DNA from: an uncultured Gammaproteobacteria bacterium
Lineage (GTDB): Bacteria; Pseudomonadota; Gammaproteobacteria; HK1
Assembly (NCBI GenBank): GCA_958295835.1
Contig: OY282378.1
Coordinates: 2,187,001 to 2,251,000 of the forward strand
Direction: 5' to 3'
DNA length: 64,000 nt
In this document: one piece after another, positions 25,790 to 34,746 of the stretch
Layout of the letters: the number at the start of each line of letters is the position of its first letter
Numbering within the stretch: position 1 is the stretch's first letter
Notes under the pieces: generated by a model
What the model saw: the letters and a program-made list of their open reading frames with translations, nothing else
Told to the model about the DNA's origin: nothing
The model's database searches: none
Program-made: the position numbers and the translations under genes

Positions 25790-27622
25790 ATGTTCATCCG
25801 CCGCACCCGTACCCGCAGCATCGGCGAGTACTTCACCTTCCGCCTCGTGCGCTCCGAGCGCACCGGCTCGAAGGTGCGACAACGCACCCTGCTCAACCTG
25901 GGACGGCACTTCGACGTCGCACCAAGCGAGTGGCCGGTGCTGTGCCGGCGCATCGACGAACTCCTCGCCGGTCAGCTACCACTGCCACCCGATGGCCCCC
26001 CGGCGCTCGAATCACACGCCCAACGCATCACCGCGCTGCTGCTCGCCGGTGAGCGCATCGGCGCTGCATCCTCGCCGGCGAGCCAGAGGCACGACTTCCA
26101 ACCCGTCGACGTCGACTCCCTGGAACTGATTCGCCCCCGCTCGGTCGGCGTGGAGCACGTCGGCCTGTGGGCGATGGACCAGCTCGGCCTGCGCACGCGG
26201 CTCGAAGCACTGGGCATCGGGGCGTCGTTACGCACCGCCGCCATCGGCTCCATCATCGCGCGTATGGCCCGGCCAGGCTCCGAGCGCGCCACCCGGCGCT
26301 GGCTGGGCGAACGCAGCGCCCTGGGCGAACTCCTGGGCGTGGACTTCGAGATGATGGGGCCGATGCGACTGTACCGCGCCTGCGATGCGCTGATGGCGCA
26401 CCGCGAAGCCATCGAACGCCCCCTCTTCGACCGGGCGATGGACCTGTTCGACCTCCACCCCACCGTCACCCTCTACGACCTGACCAATACCTACCCCCGC
26501 TTACCCCACGCGGGGGCAGGCTTCGAGGGCGAGGCGAGCGGACAACCCAACGCCCGGCGCGGACACTCCAAGGACAAACGCACCGACTGCCCGCTGCTCA
26601 CCTTGGGACTGGTGCTCGACGCCAGCGGCTTCGTGCGCCGCTCCCAAGTCTTCGCCGGCAACGTGCGCGAACATCACACCCTCGCCCAGATGCTCGACGC
26701 CCTCAACGCCCCGCGCGGCGCCCTGGTGGTGATGGACCGCGGCATCGCCACCGAAGACCGCGTGCGCTGGCTGCGCGAGCACCAATACCGCTACCTGGTA
26801 GTCAGCCGCGAACGCACCCGCCACTTCGACGCCGACGCGGCGCTGTCCATCGAGACCGCCTCCCATCACCGCGTGCATCTGCACAAGGTCCTCAGCGACG
26901 ACGGCCAGGAAGTGCGCCTGTATTGCTTCTCCGAAGCGCGCGCCGCCAAGGAGCGCGCCATCGTCGAGCGCTTCGCCCAACGCTTCGAGGCCGCCCTCAC
27001 CCGGCTCTCCGACGGGCTGTCCAAACCCCGCACCCACAAACGCACCGACCAAGTCTGGCAGCGCATCGGGCGGCTCAAAGAGACAAGCCGCGGCGTCGCC
27101 CAACACTACGACATCGAACTCGACACCGACGAGACCGGCGAGCGTGCCACCGCCGTACGCTTCACCCGCCGTGCGCTCCCCGGCTCCATGCTGACCCACC
27201 CCGGCGTGTACTGCCTGCGCACCAATCAAACCGATTGGGACGAATCCACCCTGTGGCGCACCTACTTCACCCTCACCGACATCGAGGCCGTGTTCCGCTC
27301 GTTGAAATCCGAACTCGGCCTGCGCCCCATCTATCACCACAAGCCCATCCGCGCCGAAGGCCATCTGTTCATCACCGTCATCGCCTATCAACTCGTCCAG
27401 GTGATTCGCCGGCGCCTGCGCCAAACCGGCCAGTGCGCCCGTTGGACCACCCTTCGCCGAATCCTCGAAGGGCAGCAGCGCATCACCGCCACCTTCCGAC
27501 GCGCCGACGGGCGCACCCTGCACGTGCGAAAAGCCACCCGCGCCGAACCACCCCAGCAGGCCATCTACGAGGCCCTGGGCATCGACCACGCACCCGGAGG
27601 GGTCCGCAAAACCCTCGTCTGA
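25790..27622 (+). CDS. IS1634-family transposase
   Basis: The 610-residue transposase starts MFIRRTRTRSIGEYFTFRLV and has the DDE set of the family: TLYDLTNTY, LVVMDRGIATEDRV and DIEAVFRSLKSELGLRPIYH. It cuts and joins the element's inverted repeats. An odd feature is PRLPHAGAG, a nine-residue insert directly after TLYDLTNTY where relatives continue with FEGEA. It is encoded by a 27-base palindrome at 26495-26521 and sits next to a catalytic aspartate. The gene is otherwise intact. Confidence 0.92.
   Translation: MFIRRTRTRSIGEYFTFRLVRSERTGSKVRQRTLLNLGRHFDVAPSEWPVLCRRIDELLAGQLPLPPDGPPALESHAQRITALLLAGERIGAASSPASQRHDFQPVDVDSLELIRPRSVGVEHVGLWAMDQLGLRTRLEALGIGASLRTAAIGSIIARMARPGSERATRRWLGERSALGELLGVDFEMMGPMRLYRACDALMAHREAIERPLFDRAMDLFDLHPTVTLYDLTNTYPRLPHAGAGFEGEASGQPNARRGHSKDKRTDCPLLTLGLVLDASGFVRRSQVFAGNVREHHTLAQMLDALNAPRGALVVMDRGIATEDRVRWLREHQYRYLVVSRERTRHFDADAALSIETASHHRVHLHKVLSDDGQEVRLYCFSEARAAKERAIVERFAQRFEAALTRLSDGLSKPRTHKRTDQVWQRIGRLKETSRGVAQHYDIELDTDETGERATAVRFTRRALPGSMLTHPGVYCLRTNQTDWDESTLWRTYFTLTDIEAVFRSLKSELGLRPIYHHKPIRAEGHLFITVIAYQLVQVIRRRLRQTGQCARWTTLRRILEGQQRITATFRRADGRTLHVRKATRAEPPQQAIYEALGIDHAPGGVRKTLV
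26495..26521. repeat. 27-bp palindromic insert, copy 1
   Basis: The complement reads GCCTGCCCCCG-N11-CGGGG. It adds nine in-frame codons to the IS1634 transposase. Related copies are at 34020, 34236 and 36137. Confidence 0.75.
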
Positions 27623-27740
27623 ACGACCCTCGGCACACGATTGTAGTGCCACTCGCCGACCTCGACCATCGTAACTGTATGATGCAATGAGATATTGTGG
27701 GGTGGAGTGGTAAAGATGGGTTAGGTGAATCGCCTGCTGG

Positions 27741-28094
27741 TCACAACGCCGCCGATGGTTCACCGCCGGGGGCACGGGTTCCGCGAAGCGCCGCGTCGAA
27801 TGCGGGTCGCGCCCATTCGGCGAGCGTCAGCGGATCCTCCAAGGCGTCGCCCGGGGCGAGGTAGTAGGAGAGTGAAACGCGCTTTCCCCTCCTGGCGTAG
27901 TCGAATCGAGGCAGTCCGCACGACTCGAACATGACGCGATTCTGCTCGTCTGCCTTGAGGTAGAGCGCGTCATCGACGACGAGTGCGAACATCAGCCCGT
28001 CGCGAAAGACGCCATGGCCGCCGAACATGCGCCGGACCGTCACCGGACCGAATGCCTGGAAAAGGTCGGCGAGATGATCGACGAATTCGCTCAT
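27741..28094 (-). CDS. TfoX N-terminal domain protein
   Basis: The 117-residue protein is a stand-alone TfoX-N domain: DLFQAFGPVTVRRMFGGHGVFRDG, LMFALVVDDALYLKAD and a C-terminal YLAPGDALEDPLTLAEWA. TfoX regulates competence in some gammaproteobacteria through a two-domain protein; single-domain versions are common and of unknown role. It lies 21 bases upstream of the enoyl-CoA hydratase stop on the same strand. The IS1634 right end is 17 bases beyond its stop codon. Confidence 0.85.
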   Translation of the reverse strand: MSEFVDHLADLFQAFGPVTVRRMFGGHGVFRDGLMFALVVDDALYLKADEQNRVMFESCGLPRFDYARRGKRVSLSYYLAPGDALEDPLTLAEWARPAFDAALRGTRAPGGEPSAAL

Positions 28095-28115
28095 TCCCGC
28101 GAAGCCGCCCCCTTT

Positions 28116-28949
28116 TCAGCGCCCCGTGAACCGGGGCGGGCGCTTCTCCATGAACGCGGTCCGTCCTTCCTTGTAGTCCTCGCTCCCGAAGCAGGCTTCG
28201 ACCACCTCCTCGCAGAGCGCGACGTCACGGTCGGCAGGGTCCTTGACCAGCTCGGCCACCACCGTCTTGCACGCCTTCACGGTGAGCGGCGCGTTGGCCG
28301 CGATCGTCCGTGCGTAGTCGTCGACGAAGCCGCCGATCTCCTCGCGCGGCAGGACTTGGTTCACGAGCCCCATCCGCAGCGCCTCGGATGCGGTGAATCG
28401 TTTGGCGGTGAACAGGATCTCCTTTGCGCGGGACGGACCGACGAGGTCGACGAGGGGACGCAGGCCCGCGTAGGAGTAGCCGACACCCAGCCTCGCGGCG
28501 GGAATGCCGAACCTGGAATCTTCGGTCGCGATGCGCAGGTCCGCGCAGAGCGCGGTGGCCAGCCCGCCGCCGATGCAGTAGCCCTCGATCCGGGCGATGA
28601 CCGGCTTCGGGAGGTTCGTGATCGCATCGTAGGCGTCGCGGCCCGCTGCGTCGTAGATCTTGACCTGCTCTTCGGTGCTGCGGTTTGCGGAGAACTCGGA
28701 GATGTCGGCGCCGGCCGAGAACGCGCGCCCGCCCTCCCCCGACACCACTACCACCCGGACCTCGTCGTCGGCGCGGAACGACTCCATGACCTCGGCGATC
28801 GCCACCCACATCGCGTAGGAGATCGCGTTGTGCTTCTCGGGTTGGTTGAGCCCGAGATATCCGACCCCTCCCCTCTTCCCGGCGATGATCTTGCCGGTGG
28901 AAACCGGTACCGGTACCGGCGCTGACGCTGATGCCGCGGGCGCATTCAT
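28116..28949 (-). CDS. enoyl-CoA hydratase/isomerase family protein
   Basis: The 277-residue crotonase-fold protein shows the oxyanion-hole segments AFSAGADISEFS and IEGYCIGGGLATALCADL, and ends EKRPPRFTGR as many hydratases do. It acts on an unsaturated acyl-CoA; the exact substrate is unknown. The ATG at 28949 overlaps the stop of the CoA-transferase gene in an ATGA junction, so the two are translationally coupled and likely act in one acyl-CoA pathway. The open frame continues upstream through the transferase gene but is not homologous there. Confidence 0.88.
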   Translation of the reverse strand: MNAPAASASAPVPVPVSTGKIIAGKRGGVGYLGLNQPEKHNAISYAMWVAIAEVMESFRADDEVRVVVVSGEGGRAFSAGADISEFSANRSTEEQVKIYDAAGRDAYDAITNLPKPVIARIEGYCIGGGLATALCADLRIATEDSRFGIPAARLGVGYSYAGLRPLVDLVGPSRAKEILFTAKRFTASEALRMGLVNQVLPREEIGGFVDDYARTIAANAPLTVKACKTVVAELVKDPADRDVALCEEVVEACFGSEDYKEGRTAFMEKRPPRFTGR

Positions 28950-30133
28950 ATGACGTTCCTCGATCGCATGTCGGCGATCTCGCCGATGGTGAAGCCGAAC
29001 TCGCCGAGGATCTCGTCGGTGTGCTCGCCGCGCTCCGCGGTATGGCGGTAAGGCATGGGCGGCACGCCTTCGATGTTCACCGCGTTGCGCACGACGGCGA
29101 CCTCGCCGAGCGCCGGGTGGTGCGTGGCGCGCTGCATCCGCAGGTGTTCGACCTGGTCGTCCTTCCACATCTCGTCCATCCGGTAGATCGGTCCGCAGGG
29201 GACCCCCGTGCCGTTGAGCGACTCGATCCATTCCGCGCAGGTGCGTTTGCGGAGGTGTTCCTGGATCCGTTGGTTGAGGCGGTCCCGGTTCTCCGAGCGC
29301 GCCTCGCCGGTGGCGAAGCGGGGATCGTCGCGCATGCCGGGGTCGCCGAGCACCTCGCACAGTCGCCTCCACATCCCGTCCCCGCTCGCGGCGACGTTGA
29401 TGTAACCGTCCGCGGTCTCGAACACCCCGGTGGGGATGCTCGTCGGGTGGTTGTTCCCGGCCTGGGGCGGGACCTCGCCGGCGATCGTCCAGCGCGCCGC
29501 CTGGAAGTCGAGCATCGCGATCTGCGCCTCCAGCAGCGACGAGTGCACCCAGCGGCCCTCGCCGGTCTCCTCGCGCTCGAGCAGCGCGACGAAGATGCCG
29601 ATGGAGGCGTAGAGCCCGCCCGCCAGATCCGCGATGGGCACCCCGACCCGTACCGGCCCCTGGCCGGGCAGGCCGGTGATCCACATCAACCCGCCCATGC
29701 CCTGCGCGATCTGGTCGAATCCGGGGCGCAGGCGATACGGCCCGTTCTGCCCGAACCCGGAGATGCTCGCGTAGACGATCCTCGGGTTCACCGCCCGGCA
29801 CGCGGGGTAGTCGATTCCGAGGCGCGACTTCACGTCGGGACGATAGTTCTCCACCACGACGTCGGCGCGCTCGACGAGGCGCATGAACGCCGCGCGGCCG
29901 TCGGGCTCCTTGAGGTTCAGGGTCATCGCCCGCTTGTTGCGGTGGAGGTTCTGGAAGTCCGGCCCGTATCTCGCGCCGCCCATCCCCTCGGCCTTGTCCA
30001 CCGCCTCGGGCGCCTCGATCTTGATGACGTCGGCCCCCCAGTCCGCGAGCTGGCGCACCGCGGTCGGGCCGGCCCGCACCCGGGTCAGATCGAGCACCGT
30101 GAAACGGGAGAGGGGCATCGCGGATCGGGTCAT
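28946..30133 (-). CDS. CaiB/BaiF family CoA-transferase
   Basis: The 395-residue class III CoA-transferase has LSRFTVLDLTRVRAGPTAVRQL, an ADVVVENYRPDV motif, RIVYASISGFGQNGPY and GGLYASIGIF. These enzymes move CoA between carboxylic acids through an anhydride intermediate. It overlaps the downstream enoyl-CoA hydratase by four bases. The pair probably activates and then processes a carboxylic acid; the substrate is not evident. A second family member is at 55428-56630. Confidence 0.9.
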   Translation of the reverse strand: MTRSAMPLSRFTVLDLTRVRAGPTAVRQLADWGADVIKIEAPEAVDKAEGMGGARYGPDFQNLHRNKRAMTLNLKEPDGRAAFMRLVERADVVVENYRPDVKSRLGIDYPACRAVNPRIVYASISGFGQNGPYRLRPGFDQIAQGMGGLMWITGLPGQGPVRVGVPIADLAGGLYASIGIFVALLEREETGEGRWVHSSLLEAQIAMLDFQAARWTIAGEVPPQAGNNHPTSIPTGVFETADGYINVAASGDGMWRRLCEVLGDPGMRDDPRFATGEARSENRDRLNQRIQEHLRKRTCAEWIESLNGTGVPCGPIYRMDEMWKDDQVEHLRMQRATHHPALGEVAVVRNAVNIEGVPPMPYRHTAERGEHTDEILGEFGFTIGEIADMRSRNVI

Positions 30134-30248
30134 GGCGCCTGTTGTCCCTGGTATCGGCCGGGGGATTGATCCGGCGCACCGCCCGCCGGATCCGGCACGC
30201 GATTATTGCCCGGTGGGTGTCCCGTGTCACATCGGAACCGGGACTCCT

Positions 30249-31610
30249 TCACACCCGCCGGACGGCGCGGGCGGACACCTGCCGGAAGCGCCAGCCGAGG
30301 AGCACGGCGGCGAGGGTCGCGCCGACGGCGACCGCTATCATCAGGCCGGGCGCTCCCATCGCCCGGGGCACCGCGAGCCAGTAGCCGAGCGGGACCATGA
30401 CGATCCAGAACGCGACGACGTAGAGCGCGGTCGCGGGCCAGACGTCCGATGCACCGCGTAGCGCGCCGATGAACACCGTCTGCACGCCGTCCGGGACCGC
30501 CGCGACCGCGCACACCAGGAGCGCCGGGACGGCAACCGCGAGCACCGCCGCGTCCGTCGTGTACAGCCTCGTGAACCAGGCCGGCGCGAGGGCGAACACC
30601 ACCGCGAGCCCCGCCATGTAGACCGCGGCCACGCCGGCAGCCACCCATCCGGCCCAGCGCACGCCGCTCCGGTCCCCGCGGCCCACCGCGTTCCCGACCC
30701 GGACGCTGGCCGCGGTCGCGAGCCCGATGGCGCCCATGAACGCGAGGGCGAGCAGGTTCATCGGGATCGAATAGCCGCCGACTTCCGCCGCTCCGAGCAG
30801 GCCGGCGATCAGGGTCATCGCCGCGAATGCGCTCGCCTCCATCCCGTGCGCGAGCCCCGCCGGCAGCCCGATCCGGCGCATGCGCGGGCCGAGACGCTCG
30901 GCCGGATCGCCCGCGGCCGTGATCCCGAAGCGCCGCCGGTTGACGAATCGGAGCACGTACAGCACGGCGGCGGCGAACATGCACCAGCGGACGATGCTCG
31001 TCGCGATCGCCGCGCCTTCCGCGCCGAGGGCCGGGAACCCGCCGTGGCCGAAGACCAGGAGCCAGTTCAAGCCGACGTTCAGGACGTTCGCACCGATCAT
31101 GATCACCATCCCCGGGATCGGGCGGCCGATACCTTCGAGGAAAAAGCTCGTCGCCACGTACAGCAGCAGGCCCGGCAACCCGAGGCCGAGCGCCGCCAGC
31201 ACCCGGCCGCCGCCGGCCGCGATGTCCGCGGGCTGCCCGGCCGCGAGCAGGAACGATTCCCCGAACGCACATGCGAGCGCCATCAGCGCGCCGGCGCCGA
31301 GCGCGTGCACGAGCGCGGTGCGCCAGATCGCGCCGCAGCCTGCCGGCTTGCCGGCCCCGACGGCCTGGGCGGTCATCACCACCGTGCCCATCAGCAGCCC
31401 GATTCCCACGAGCAGCAGCGGGACCTGCGGCGCGACCGCGACCACGTACCAGGCGAGATCGTCCGCTGATGCGTGGCCGCTCATCGCGGTGTCCATCGCG
31501 ACGATCGTCAGCACCCCCAGCCGGGCGAGCATGACGGGAAACGCGAGGCGCATGGTCTCGCGCAGATGCGCGCGCAACGTATGCGGGCGAACCGCGGGAC
31601 GGTCGCTCAT
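30249..31610 (-). CDS. MATE-family multidrug efflux transporter
   Basis: The 453-residue membrane protein has about twelve helices in two homologous halves and MATE motifs such as LAFPVMLARLGVLTIVAMDTAMSGH at the N-terminus and the GIGRPIPGMVIMIGANVLNVGLNW block. It exports cationic drugs or metabolites using a Na+ or H+ gradient. The start is the ATG at 31610; no clear ribosome-binding site precedes it. It stands alone, with the mobile zone immediately upstream. Confidence 0.9.
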   Translation of the reverse strand: MSDRPAVRPHTLRAHLRETMRLAFPVMLARLGVLTIVAMDTAMSGHASADDLAWYVVAVAPQVPLLLVGIGLLMGTVVMTAQAVGAGKPAGCGAIWRTALVHALGAGALMALACAFGESFLLAAGQPADIAAGGGRVLAALGLGLPGLLLYVATSFFLEGIGRPIPGMVIMIGANVLNVGLNWLLVFGHGGFPALGAEGAAIATSIVRWCMFAAAVLYVLRFVNRRRFGITAAGDPAERLGPRMRRIGLPAGLAHGMEASAFAAMTLIAGLLGAAEVGGYSIPMNLLALAFMGAIGLATAASVRVGNAVGRGDRSGVRWAGWVAAGVAAVYMAGLAVVFALAPAWFTRLYTTDAAVLAVAVPALLVCAVAAVPDGVQTVFIGALRGASDVWPATALYVVAFWIVMVPLGYWLAVPRAMGAPGLMIAVAVGATLAAVLLGWRFRQVSARAVRRV

Positions 31611-31659
31611 CGGGCGCGGGCCCGATGCTCGGATTTCGGTGCCGGCGGGGCATCCGACG

Positions 31660-31712
31660 AACCCATCTTTACCATACCCTCACACAATTTCTCCTTACAT
31701 CATATAGTTAGT
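31660..31712. mobile_element. relic end of an IS1634-type element
   Basis: ACCCATCTTTACCAT and the following 35 or so bases align with the reverse complement of the right end of the intact IS1634 element (27665-27721). Nothing else of the element remains, so this is a solo terminus marking the left edge of the mobile zone. Confidence 0.7.
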
Positions 31713-31855
31713 GCTTGCCAGAAAATAGATATCTATTTGAATCCAAAGAATAAATTTCGATTCAAGATTGAGAAGATTTTCCATATCAGGTAATCTATGC
31801 AGGAATTTCCTCCCCAATCCGCCCATTGTCGGCAATCTTCGCACGACGGACCTCC

Positions 31856-31996
31856 ATGAGACAGACACGGAAATCGCAGCTCGCACTCGGTGAAGCACGG
31901 ATCGAGGATATCAAGCTGGACCACAAATCGCGCGATGACATTCCAGCGGTTCTCCTGGGGTGTAGATCTCGAATTGACATTAAGCAATTTTCATAA
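31856..31996 (+). pseudogene. N-terminal fragment of an ISNCY-type transposase
   Basis: A 46-codon frame reads MRQTRKSQLALGEARIEDI and then KSRDDIPAVLLG before running out at a TAA. This is the usual opening of an ISNCY-like transposase, in which the next residues would be LQYIY. The remainder is missing. The surrounding sequence is AT-richer than the chromosome. Confidence 0.6.
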
Positions 31997-32468
31997 GTGA
32001 TCGAAATGATTGGAATTGTATATTTTGAAGGGAGAGGCGTTAAGGGGCATCGGTGACAATTTGTCAGGAGCGGGCTCGACGGGGAGGGAAGACGGGGCAG
32101 TGGTCCTCTGGAACAATGTGCGGTGCGAACCCCAACATCGCCCCGGAGGGCTGCCCCAATGCCAGTATTTCACGCACCCAGCCATTGCGCCAGCCATCGC
32201 GCGCGAGGAGAGAAAGCCCTCGCGCGACTGGTCGAGGAGGTCAACGCCTTGCGAGCGCGCCCGGTGACCGGTGAAGACTTCGAAGGGATGGAGCATGAGT
32301 TCCGTGCTCTGTTTGCCGAAGCCGAACGTGAAGTGGTCGGTGAGACGCTGGAACGTCTCGACATGGATGCGCATTCCGGTGAAGTCGATCACCGATTCCG
32401 GGTTGAAGCCGATCACCGAATCCGGTCAAGCCGATCACCAGTCGGAGCGAAGCGACGCGGGGCGATGA

Positions 32469-33231
32469 TTATGCCGTGCAGTGATCGGGTTGGGTCAACC
32501 CGGCGTGGTGTTTTCGCATGGAGCCTCCGTTGAGTTCGAGCTTGTAGGCGTTGTGGACGAGGCGGTCGAGGATGGCGTCGGCGAGGGTAGGGTCGCCGAG
32601 CAGTTCATGCCATTGAGCCAGGGGAAGCTGGCTGGTGACGAGGGTGGAGCGAGAGGCGTAGCGGTCTTCGAGGAGTTCTGAGGAGGTCGCGGCGGTTCTC
32701 GGCGTTGAGCTTGGCGAGTCCGAAGTCGTCGAGGACGAGGAGGTCGGTTTTGGCGAAGGCGGCGAGGAGCTTGGTGTAGCGGCCGTCGCCGCGAGCGATG
32801 GCGAGGTCGTGGAGGAGTCTGGGGGTGCGCAGGTACAGCACGGAGAAGCCGTCGCGGCAGGCGTGGTGGGCGAGGGCACAGGCGAGCCAGGACTTGCCGA
32901 CGCCGGTGGGTCCGGTGATGAGGATGTTGAGGCGTTCGCGCAGCCACCGTGCGGAGGCGAGGGAGCGGATGAGGGCTTTGTCGAGGCGCCGGGGGTGTCG
33001 GAAGTCGATGTCCTCGATGCAGGCGTTGGGGTGTCGCAGCTTGGCGCGTCGCAGTCGGCTGGTCATGCGGCGGTCGTCGCGCAGGGTGAGTTCGCGGTCG
33101 GCGAGCAGGCCGAGGCGTTCTTCGAACGAGAGCGCCTCGTACTGGGGGGAGTGGAGTTGTTCGGCCAGGGCCGCGGCCATGGCGGCGCAGCGCAGTTGGT
33201 GGAGCTTGTCGATGGTCGGGTGGGTCAACAT
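32469..33231 (-). pseudogene. istB: istB, IS21 helper ATPase, frameshifted
   Basis: From the ATG at 33231 the frame reads [14 protein letters not shown] and then a AAA+ core: Walker [10 protein letters not shown] and Walker [13 protein letters not shown]. Near 32690 the homology moves to another frame ([35 protein letters not shown]), so one base has been gained or lost. IstB assembles on target DNA and activates IstA. The second half, including the arginine finger region, is only read after the shift, so the product is probably inactive. Confidence 0.82.
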
Positions 33232-34019
33232 CGGTGAGGTCTCCTGTGGCTCAGTGGAAGTAGGACGGCCCGCGGATGTTGTCGTGGTCGGCGGGCAGCG
33301 GGCGTTCGTGTGCCTCGTTGAGCGCGCGCTCGTCGAGACGGTGCTTGAGGATGGACTCGATGGAGCGAACCGAGCGGGTGCCGAGGGTGAGGGCGCGCTG
33401 AGCGGCGGCTTCGAGTCGGGGGTTGGAGTAGGTCTTGGCCAGTCGCAGGATGCCGAGGCATGAGCGGTAGCTGTGCTCGGGGTGTCGGCGGGCGTGGAGG
33501 ATATCGGCGATGAGCGCGGCGGTGGCCGGCCCGATGGACTCGGCCCATCGCGAGAAGCGCTCGGGGGAGTACTGTTGGGCGAAGCGCCGGTGTGACTCGG
33601 GCATGTGCTCGGGGACGGTGGTATGGCGCCCGGGCTGGTGGGAGCGCCGGTGTGAGGCGACGCGCTGTCCGCGGTCGAGGAGTTCGATGGTGTGGGCGGT
33701 GTATCGGGCGAGGAGTTGGCGCCCGACCAAGGGGTGGGGGGACGGAGTAGTAGTGGCGGTCGAGTTCGACGTGGTAGTCGAGGTGCACGCGGACCTTCTT
33801 CCACTGGGCGAAGACGTAGGGCTCGGCGGGCAGCGGGCGCAACGCCGGGCGGTCGGTGGACTCGAAGGCGCTGCGCCGTGAGCCCGGGAGCTTGTGGAAG
33901 GGGCGCTCGTTGAGCCGTGCGAGCAGTTCGGCGATGGCGCGGTTGAGTTCGGCCAGCGAGAAGAAGGTGCGGTGGCGTAGCGCGGCGAGAATCCAGCGCT
34001 CGACGAGCTGGACGGCGAC

Positions 34020-34046
34020 CCCCGATTCCCCCATTCGGGGGCAGGC
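34020..34046. repeat. 27-bp palindromic insert, copy 2
   Basis: On the minus strand this reads GCCTGCCCCCG-N11-CGGGG and adds ACPRMGESG to IstA between KVE and VAVQLVERW. Confidence 0.75.
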
Positions 34047-34235
34047 CTCGACCTTGGCCTTGTCGCGGGGGCGGCGCACCCGCGCCGGTATGACGACGAA
34101 GCCGTAGTGCTCGGCGAGGTCGGCGTAGGTGGGGTTGAGGTCGGGTTCGTAGCGATGCGCCCGGCTCACCGCCGAGCGCAGATTGTCCGGGACCACGCAC
34201 TCGGGGACCCCGCCGAGAAACCGCAGCGTGCGCGG

Positions 34236-34262
34236 GCCTGCCCCCGAATGCCTCCATCGGGG
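34236..34262. repeat. 27-bp palindromic insert, copy 3
   Basis: On the plus strand this reads GCCTGCCCCCG-N11-CGGGG and adds PRWRHSGAG to IstA after LPDWCASH. Confidence 0.75.
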
Positions 34263-34301
34263 GTGGGAGGCGCACCAGTCAGGCAGCGTCTGCGCCCAGG
34301 T

Positions 34302-34322
34302 GGTCCCCGCGTCCGCGGGGAT
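34302..34322. repeat. 21-bp palindromic insert, copy 1
   Basis: GGTCCCCGCG-TCC-GCGGGGAT adds the seven codons IPADAGT to IstA inside [12 protein letters not shown]. Its stem resembles the core of type I-E CRISPR repeats but it is solitary. Confidence 0.7.
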
Positions 34323-34725
34323 GTAGCTCGACGCCCCGAGCACCGCGACGAACACCTGCGCCTCGCGCCGCGCCCCGCTCTCTCGGTCCACGATGGGCAC
34401 CGTGTGCCCGGCGTAGTCGACGAACAGCTTCTCGCCGGCGCGGTGGTTGTGGCGCATGACCACATCAACGCCTTGGCGGAAGGCGCGGTAGCGCTCGCAG
34501 AACTGGCTGTACTGAAGCCCCTCGGGATGCTCGCCCTTGTACTCCTGCCACAGCAGCGACAGGGTGACCCCCTTGCGCCGCAACTCGGCGTGAACGTGCG
34601 CCCAATCCGGCATCGCACGCTGGGCCGGCGCCAGGGAACAGCCGTGCTTCGAGCGCCCGCTCGTCAAGCCCCTCGGGCAACGGCCAGCTCAGCCCCGCCA
34701 CCTGGGCACGGCGGATGTAATCGCC

Positions 34726-34746
34726 CATCCCCGCTTTCGCGGGGAC
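34726..34746. repeat. 21-bp palindromic insert, copy 2
   Basis: CATCCCCGC-TTT-CGCGGGGAC encodes VPAKAGM on the minus strand near the IstA helix-turn-helix, just before GDYIRRA. Confidence 0.65.

Larger units (their letters stand above)
25626..27724. mobile_element. IS1634-family insertion sequence
   Basis: CCCATCTTTACCACT at 25630-25644 is matched in inverted orientation at 27706-27720, and TTAG flanks both outer ends (25626-25629 and 27721-27724) as a target duplication. The element of about 2.09 kb holds one transposase gene. It separates ilvE from the TfoX-N gene. Confidence 0.88.

Noticed and set aside
26167..27690. A 507-codon frame overlapping the IS1634 transposase
   Set aside because: It is the shifted frame of the transposase, with an arginine/proline-rich product typical of GC-rich shadows.
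34302..34746. CRISPR array
   Set aside because: The TCCCCGC/GCGGGGA palindromes resemble a type I-E repeat core, but only two isolated copies lie about 400 bases apart inside a coding frame. There are no regular spacers and no cas genes.
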